From: Porphyromonas sp.
GTDB taxonomy: Bacteria; Bacteroidota; Bacteroidia; Bacteroidales; Porphyromonadaceae
Reading direction: 5' to 3'
NCBI GenBank assembly: GCA_030532365.1
Contig: JAUNLH010000008.1
Location: 1 to 44,010 of the forward strand
DNA: 44,010 nucleotides
This document shows positions 39,894 through 44,010 of the stretch, piece by piece (the first letter of the stretch is position 1; the number at the start of each line of letters is the position of its first letter). The translations under genes and the position numbers were made by a program. The notes beneath the pieces were generated by a model. That model worked only from the letters and a program-made list of their open reading frames with translations. It made no database searches and was not told where the DNA came from.

Positions 39894-40618
39894 TGTTCGA
39901 CAGAGGAGAGGCTCGAGAGAAGCTCAGGATCAAGGATCTGAACGTCCAAGACCGCCCTCGCGAGAAACTGCAACGCCAAGGGGTCAAGGCTGTTACCAAC
40001 GCTGAGCTACTAGCGATATTGATACGCACCGGCTCGCAAGGGTACAACGCGCTAGAGATAGCACAGCGCCTTCTGCAGAGCGAGCACGGGAGCCTCTACC
40101 AGCTATATGCCAAGCTCCGGCGTGGCGTAGACCCTGAGATCTCAGGGCTAGGGCCGGTGAAGCAGACAGAGCTACTAGCAGCGATGGAGCTGGGGCTCCG
40201 CACCTATCTAGAGAAGGAGCAGCAAGATGCCCGTAGGGTGAGCCTCCTTCGTAGTGATCTGATCTATCAGTACATCAAGAGCGATCTCGTCTTTGAGACA
40301 GAGGAAGAGACCTGGGTGATCATGCTGGATGTCAAGGGCAACATGCGGGGAAAGTTTCGAGTAGCTCAAGGGGGCTACTCTAGTGCAGTGGTGGATATCA
40401 GGATCATCCTTCGCAAGGCGCTCCAATTTGCAGCCAGCGCCATCGCCCTCGTACACAACCATCCGAGCGGTATCGCTGAGCCCAGCCCTGAAGATGACGA
40501 GCTGACCCGTCGGCTGCAAAGAGCTTGTGACGCCATAGAGGTGCAGCTGGTCGATCACATCATCTATGTCGACAATAAGGATAACTATTACAGCTATTTT
40601 GACAACGGAAGACTATGA
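39893..40618 (+). CDS. radC: RadC-family JAB/MPN domain protein
   Basis: A 241-residue protein with an N-terminal helix-hairpin-helix-like region (REKLQRQGVKAVTNAELLAILIRTGS, 24-48, described to locate it) and a C-terminal JAB metalloprotease-like domain. The JAMM signature HNHPSGIAEPSPEDD gives His188, His190, Ser198 and Asp201, all intact. The family is annotated as DNA-repair related, but its role is not established. The start overlaps the guanylyltransferase stop, and the zinc-ribbon/FHA gene overlaps its end by 4 bases. Confidence 0.93.
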   Translation: MFDRGEAREKLRIKDLNVQDRPREKLQRQGVKAVTNAELLAILIRTGSQGYNALEIAQRLLQSEHGSLYQLYAKLRRGVDPEISGLGPVKQTELLAAMELGLRTYLEKEQQDARRVSLLRSDLIYQYIKSDLVFETEEETWVIMLDVKGNMRGKFRVAQGGYSSAVVDIRIILRKALQFAASAIALVHNHPSGIAEPSPEDDELTRRLQRACDAIEVQLVDHIIYVDNKDNYYSYFDNGRL

Positions 40619-41166
40619 GCGAAGCGACACCCCAAGATAAAGCGACCATTCACTGCCCTTACTGTGGCAAAGAGACAGCGGTAGGAGTCCCCGCTCCCAA
40701 TGCTGAGAAGGCACTCTACACACCCTGTAACATCTGTCGGAAGCCCATCGCGGTCTACTCCAGCGTGGCTCGAACTCGTACCCACGAAGACCGCTCTACC
40801 AAGGCAGTCACGGTGGAGAGCTTTGATTTCAGCCATGAACCTGCCTATCTCGAATTTATCGAGAACCAATTTGCCCACCCACAGAGATTGCGCATCCCAC
40901 TTGGCACCTCGAGGGTCGGGCGGTACAATCCCCACTCAAAGGTGGAGCTACAGCTCTTCACCAATGATCCCAGCATGGATCGCTCTCACCTGAAGCTCCA
41001 GCTAAAAGAGGATGGCACCCTACTAGCGAGCGATCCCGGTAGCAATACCGGGACCTATGTCAATCGGTCGCTGCTAGAGCCACGTGAGCAACGCCGGCTA
41101 GAGGATGGCGATATCATCACCATGGGAGCCACTACAGCGATAGTACACCTCACAGAAGAGTTATAA
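40615..41166 (+). CDS. Zinc-ribbon and FHA domain protein
   Basis: A 183-residue cytosolic protein. The N-terminus has a four-cysteine zinc ribbon (Cys14, Cys17, Cys38, Cys41). A middle linker precedes a forkhead-associated domain at about 88-180, with SRVGRYNPHSKVEL, the MDRSHLKL segment (Ser/His of the phosphothreonine pocket) and the GSNTGTYVN turn. FHA domains bind phosphothreonine peptides, so this protein probably takes part in Ser/Thr-kinase-type signalling or secretion control; no kinase is in the window. It overlaps radC by 4 bases. Confidence 0.85.
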   Translation: MSEATPQDKATIHCPYCGKETAVGVPAPNAEKALYTPCNICRKPIAVYSSVARTRTHEDRSTKAVTVESFDFSHEPAYLEFIENQFAHPQRLRIPLGTSRVGRYNPHSKVELQLFTNDPSMDRSHLKLQLKEDGTLLASDPGSNTGTYVNRSLLEPREQRRLEDGDIITMGATTAIVHLTEEL

Positions 41167-41331
41167 TCCCCTGCTACTCAAGACTAAATACCATACACTG
41201 AGCCAATGGGATATGTCAAAGAGTTAATGTATATTGCTTTCTATATCAAACAAGTATGCAAGGGCTCACTCTTGATGAGCATTCGGCAGAGAGTGTGACT
41301 TGCCACACCTAGAAAAGGAGGATATTACTAA

Positions 41332-42648
41332 ATGAACATAGCCATTGTAGGTACCGGCTACGTAGGACTGGTCACCGGTGCATGCTTCGCAGAGATGGGC
41401 ATCACTGTCGCCTGCATTGATACCAACGAAGCGAAGATAGAAGGACTGAAGCAGGGTCAAATACCCATCTACGAGCCTGGGCTGTCAGACATAGTAGCAC
41501 GCAATAGCAAGGCGGGGCGCCTCACCTTTCATACACAGCTGGAGAAGGTACTAGAGGGGGTGGAGATCATATTCATCGCTGTGGGGACGCCACCAGATGA
41601 GGATGGCTCTGCAGACCTCCAGTATGTGCTGCAGGTAGCTCGTACCATTGGTGCCCACATGCAAGACTATAAGCTGGTGGTCATCAAGAGCACCGTTCCT
41701 GTAGGCACCTCTGCAAAGGTCAAGGAGGTCATCGCCTCTGAATTGCACCATCGAGGTGTAGAAGTGCCATTTGACATCGCTTCGAACCCCGAATTTCTCA
41801 AGGAGGGCAATGCTATCAGCGACTTCATGAAGCCCGACCGTGTGGTAGTGGGGGTAGAGAGCAAGCAAGCTGAGGAACTGATGACTAGGCTTTACAGCCC
41901 TCTGATGCTCAGCAACTTCCGCGTGCTCTTTATGGACATCGCCTCTGCGGAGATGACTAAGTATGCCGCCAATGCGATGCTGGCAACAAGAATCAGCTTT
42001 ATGAACGACATAGCCAACCTGAGCGAGCTCGTTGGTGCCAATCCGGAGATGGTGCGCAAGGGGATCGGGTCGGACAGTAGGATCGGTAATAAATTTCTCT
42101 ACCCTGGCTGTGGCTACGGCGGCTCCTGCTTCCCTAAGGATGTGCGAGCCCTGATCAAGACTGGAGAGCAACATGGATACCGCATGCGTGTGATAGAGGC
42201 GGCTGAGGAGGTCAACAATGACCAAAAGGAGGTGCTCTTCGGGAAGCTCTACAACTACTACGAGGGTAACCTCAAGGGGAAGCATATAGCGATCTGGGGG
42301 CTCTCCTTTAAGCCAGAGACCGACGATATGCGAGAAGCACCGTCGCTGGTGCTGATCGATGCACTGCTGGAAGCAGGGTGTACCATCACCGCTTACGACC
42401 CCGTAGCGATGGGCGAGGCTCGGCACCGGCTGGGCGATAGCATCGGGTACGCTGGCGACCTATACAGCTGTGTAGAGGGTGCTGATGCCCTCTTTCATGT
42501 GACGGAGTGGAAGGAGTTTCGGATCCCGAACTGGAAGAAGATCAAGACCCTCATGCGCCAGCCTCTTGTGATAGATGGGAGAAATGTCTACTCCCGCTCA
42601 ATGCTTGAAGAGTTGGGCTATACCTATCTCAACATTGGTGAGTACTAA
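41332..42648 (+). CDS. ugd: UDP-glucose 6-dehydrogenase
   Basis: Oxidises UDP-glucose to UDP-glucuronate with two NAD+, feeding capsule or other polysaccharides. The 438-residue enzyme begins with the NAD-binding GTGYVGLVTG (7-16). Catalytic Cys266 is in GCGYGGSCFPKD, with STVPVGTS near 120-127 and NPEFLKEGNA near 152-161. The C-terminal UDP-binding domain contains IWGLSFKPETDDMREAPS near 321-338. A strong ribosome binding site AGGAGG lies about 10 bases before the ATG. It is preceded by a 165-base gap with no clear promoter and followed by a bidirectional terminator. Confidence 0.95.
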   Translation: MNIAIVGTGYVGLVTGACFAEMGITVACIDTNEAKIEGLKQGQIPIYEPGLSDIVARNSKAGRLTFHTQLEKVLEGVEIIFIAVGTPPDEDGSADLQYVLQVARTIGAHMQDYKLVVIKSTVPVGTSAKVKEVIASELHHRGVEVPFDIASNPEFLKEGNAISDFMKPDRVVVGVESKQAEELMTRLYSPLMLSNFRVLFMDIASAEMTKYAANAMLATRISFMNDIANLSELVGANPEMVRKGIGSDSRIGNKFLYPGCGYGGSCFPKDVRALIKTGEQHGYRMRVIEAAEEVNNDQKEVLFGKLYNYYEGNLKGKHIAIWGLSFKPETDDMREAPSLVLIDALLEAGCTITAYDPVAMGEARHRLGDSIGYAGDLYSCVEGADALFHVTEWKEFRIPNWKKIKTLMRQPLVIDGRNVYSRSMLEELGYTYLNIGEY

Positions 42649-42695
42649 GGAGTTACTGGTAGCCTTTATATAGAGAACTAGCGTAAATACAAGAA

Positions 42696-42738
42696 AGAAG
42701 TGCACGATGTGCGGCTACATGCGACATCGTGCACTTCT
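42696..42738. terminator. Bidirectional terminator between ugd and asnS
   Basis: AGAAGTGCACGATGT and its exact complement ACATCGTGCACTTCT form a 15-bp stem around a 13-base loop. CTGTTTT follows on the plus side and TTCTTGTATTT on the minus side. It lies between the convergent ugd and asnS genes. Confidence 0.8.
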
Positions 42739-42788
42739 CTGTTTTGACCTAGGTAGGCAAGGAGCCTAACTCTAGCTATGGGTGCTCA

Positions 42789-44010
42789 TCAGTAGGCGAC
42801 GCTATTGGGTGTCCTGGGGAATGGGATCACATCTCGGATGTTTGCCATGCCGGTCACGAAGAGCAGCAGTCGCTCAAAGCCGAGACCAAAGCCTGCATGC
42901 GGGATGGTACCATATCTGCGTGTATCGAGGTACCACTGCATCTCATCGATAGGCACTCCCATCTCGCGAGAGTGGCGCTCTAGCTTCTCTAGATCCTCCT
43001 CTCGCTGGGAGCCACCTATGATCTCCCCAATCTTCGGGAAGAGGACATCCATCGCTCCAACTGTCTTATTATCATCATTTTGCTTCATATAGAACGCCTT
43101 GATCTCCTTTGGATAGTTAGTTAGGATCACAGGCCTCTTGAAGTGTTGCTCTACCAGATAGCGCTCATGCTCTGCTGCCAAGTCGGCACCCCAGAAGATG
43201 GGGAACTCAAACTTATGTCCGTTGGCAACCGCCTCCTCTAGGATACGGATGCCCTCTGTATAGTCTAGCCGCACAAAGTCCTGCTCTAGGACAAAGTGGA
43301 GGCGGTCTGAGAGGGTCTTATCCACCATCTTATTGAGGAAGTCAAGGTCTTCCTGGCAATGCTCTAGTGCCCACTTAATGAGGTACTTAAGGAAGTCCTC
43401 AGCCAAGTCCTGCAGCTCTGGGAGCTCCATGAATGCGACTTCTGGCTCCACCATCCAAAACTCAGCCAAGTGGCGTGGGGTATTGGAGTTTTCTGCCCTA
43501 AAGGTCGGACCGAAGGTGTAGATGGCACCGAGTGCAGTTGCAGCAAGCTCTCCCTCAAGCTGCCCAGACACAGTCAGATTGGTCTCCCTACCAAAGAAGT
43601 CCTCAGTGTAATCTACTGCACCCTCCTCTGTCTTGGGAAGGTTCTCAAGGTCTAGGGTAGTGACTTGGAACATCTCACCAGCTCCCTCAGCATCTGACGC
43701 TGTGATGAGCGGTGTATGGAAGTAGAAGTAACCACGCTCGTGGAAGTAGTGGTGGATCGCGTATGCCATGTGGTGGCGTATGCGGAAGACCGCTCCGAAG
43801 GTATTGGTCCTCGGGCGAAGGTGTGCTATCTCACGCAAGAACTCCATAGTGTGCCCCTTCTTCTGCAACGGATAGGTATCAGGGTCAGCAGTTCCATAGA
43901 GATGCACGTCGTGAGCCTGGATTTCTACAGTCTGCCCCTTGCCCTGCGACTCCACCATAAGTCCGGTGACACTAAGACTCGCTCCGGTAGTGATCTGCCT
44001 TAGGAGCTCC
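42789..44010 (-). CDS. asnS: Asparaginyl-tRNA synthetase, 5' end beyond the window
   Basis: Charges tRNA-Asn with asparagine. The frame stays open through the right edge at 44010, so about 406 C-terminal residues are visible of roughly 465. The visible start includes the end of the anticodon-binding OB domain ([17 protein letters not shown], upstream of the first in-window ATG at 43958). Class II motifs follow: [26 protein letters not shown] (motif 1 region, described to locate it), [25 protein letters not shown] (motif 2, with Arg and the His-containing loop) and [27 protein letters not shown] (motif 3). The [13 protein letters not shown] ending with Asn in place of a Thr/Gly pattern supports asparagine rather than aspartate. 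Confidence 0.95.
   Translation of the reverse strand, partial: ELLRQITTGASLSVTGLMVESQGKGQTVEIQAHDVHLYGTADPDTYPLQKKGHTMEFLREIAHLRPRTNTFGAVFRIRHHMAYAIHHYFHERGYFYFHTPLITASDAEGAGEMFQVTTLDLENLPKTEEGAVDYTEDFFGRETNLTVSGQLEGELAATALGAIYTFGPTFRAENSNTPRHLAEFWMVEPEVAFMELPELQDLAEDFLKYLIKWALEHCQEDLDFLNKMVDKTLSDRLHFVLEQDFVRLDYTEGIRILEEAVANGHKFEFPIFWGADLAAEHERYLVEQHFKRPVILTNYPKEIKAFYMKQNDDNKTVGAMDVLFPKIGEIIGGSQREEDLEKLERHSREMGVPIDEMQWYLDTRRYGTIPHAGFGLGFERLLLFVTGMANIRDVIPFPRTPNSVAY

Overview
The window looks like ordinary chromosome from a member of the Bacteroidales, most likely Porphyromonas or a close relative. That placement is inferred from several features: promoters of the TTTG-N19/20-TAnnTTTG type, an ExbB/membrane protein/ExbD/ExbD cluster, a secreted dipeptidyl peptidase IV, a BtuG-type surface vitamin B12 binder, and balanced base composition. 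There is no phage, transposase, CRISPR array or rRNA operon. Nearly all the DNA is core metabolism packed into short operons.

Positions 1-5335 (plus strand) hold nicotinate phosphoribosyltransferase, preceded by a consensus promoter and a 20-codon upstream reading frame, then an OPT transporter, a polyprenyl synthetase and a TatD-type nuclease. tRNA-Ser(GGA) follows. Next comes the energising complex for TonB-dependent import (ExbB, an unknown 158-residue membrane protein, and two ExbD proteins), closed by a strong terminator. A stretch of about 600 bases without a convincing gene (8241-8822) is extremely purine-rich on the plus strand. It leads to a divergent pair: tRNA-Arg(CCT) and a family 2 glycosyltransferase. 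TonB lies just beyond on the minus strand, then a zinc metallopeptidase and purA.

Positions 13153-16021 (plus) form a tight run: a PnuC-family vitamin transporter, thiamine pyrophosphokinase, RNase H and ferrochelatase. Facing it are dipeptidyl peptidase IV, purD and two membrane proteins (minus, 20807 down to 16018). A small membrane protein (minus) and a Crp/Fnr regulator (plus) diverge from 21200-21830. The regulator is followed by a MATE exporter and a metallophosphoesterase. The next minus-strand run is topA, tsaB, proS and a degenerate DnaQ-fold protein. tRNA-Lys(CTT) and a clade-3-like catalase follow.

Positions 33023-38262 (minus) are a complete cobalamin riboswitch-controlled operon: a lipoprotein with PKD-like domains, BtuG (surface B12 binder) and BtuB (TonB-dependent channel). 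BtuB would draw energy from the ExbB/ExbD/TonB proteins encoded in the same window. The right end holds a GDP-mannose-forming enzyme, RadC, a zinc-ribbon/FHA protein, UDP-glucose dehydrogenase and the 3' part of asnS, which runs off the window.

The most unusual structure is a dispersed intergenic repeat present in five places (about 1-60, 12828-13048, 21385-21486, 30790-30895, 38310-38500). Its core is a row of imperfect palindromes built on AAGTT-N3-AACTT, set 22-23 bp apart with conserved spacers. In one copy a spacer is exactly inverted. The four copies whose two neighbours are visible all lie between divergently transcribed genes, while convergent or tail-to-tail junctions carry simple terminators instead.
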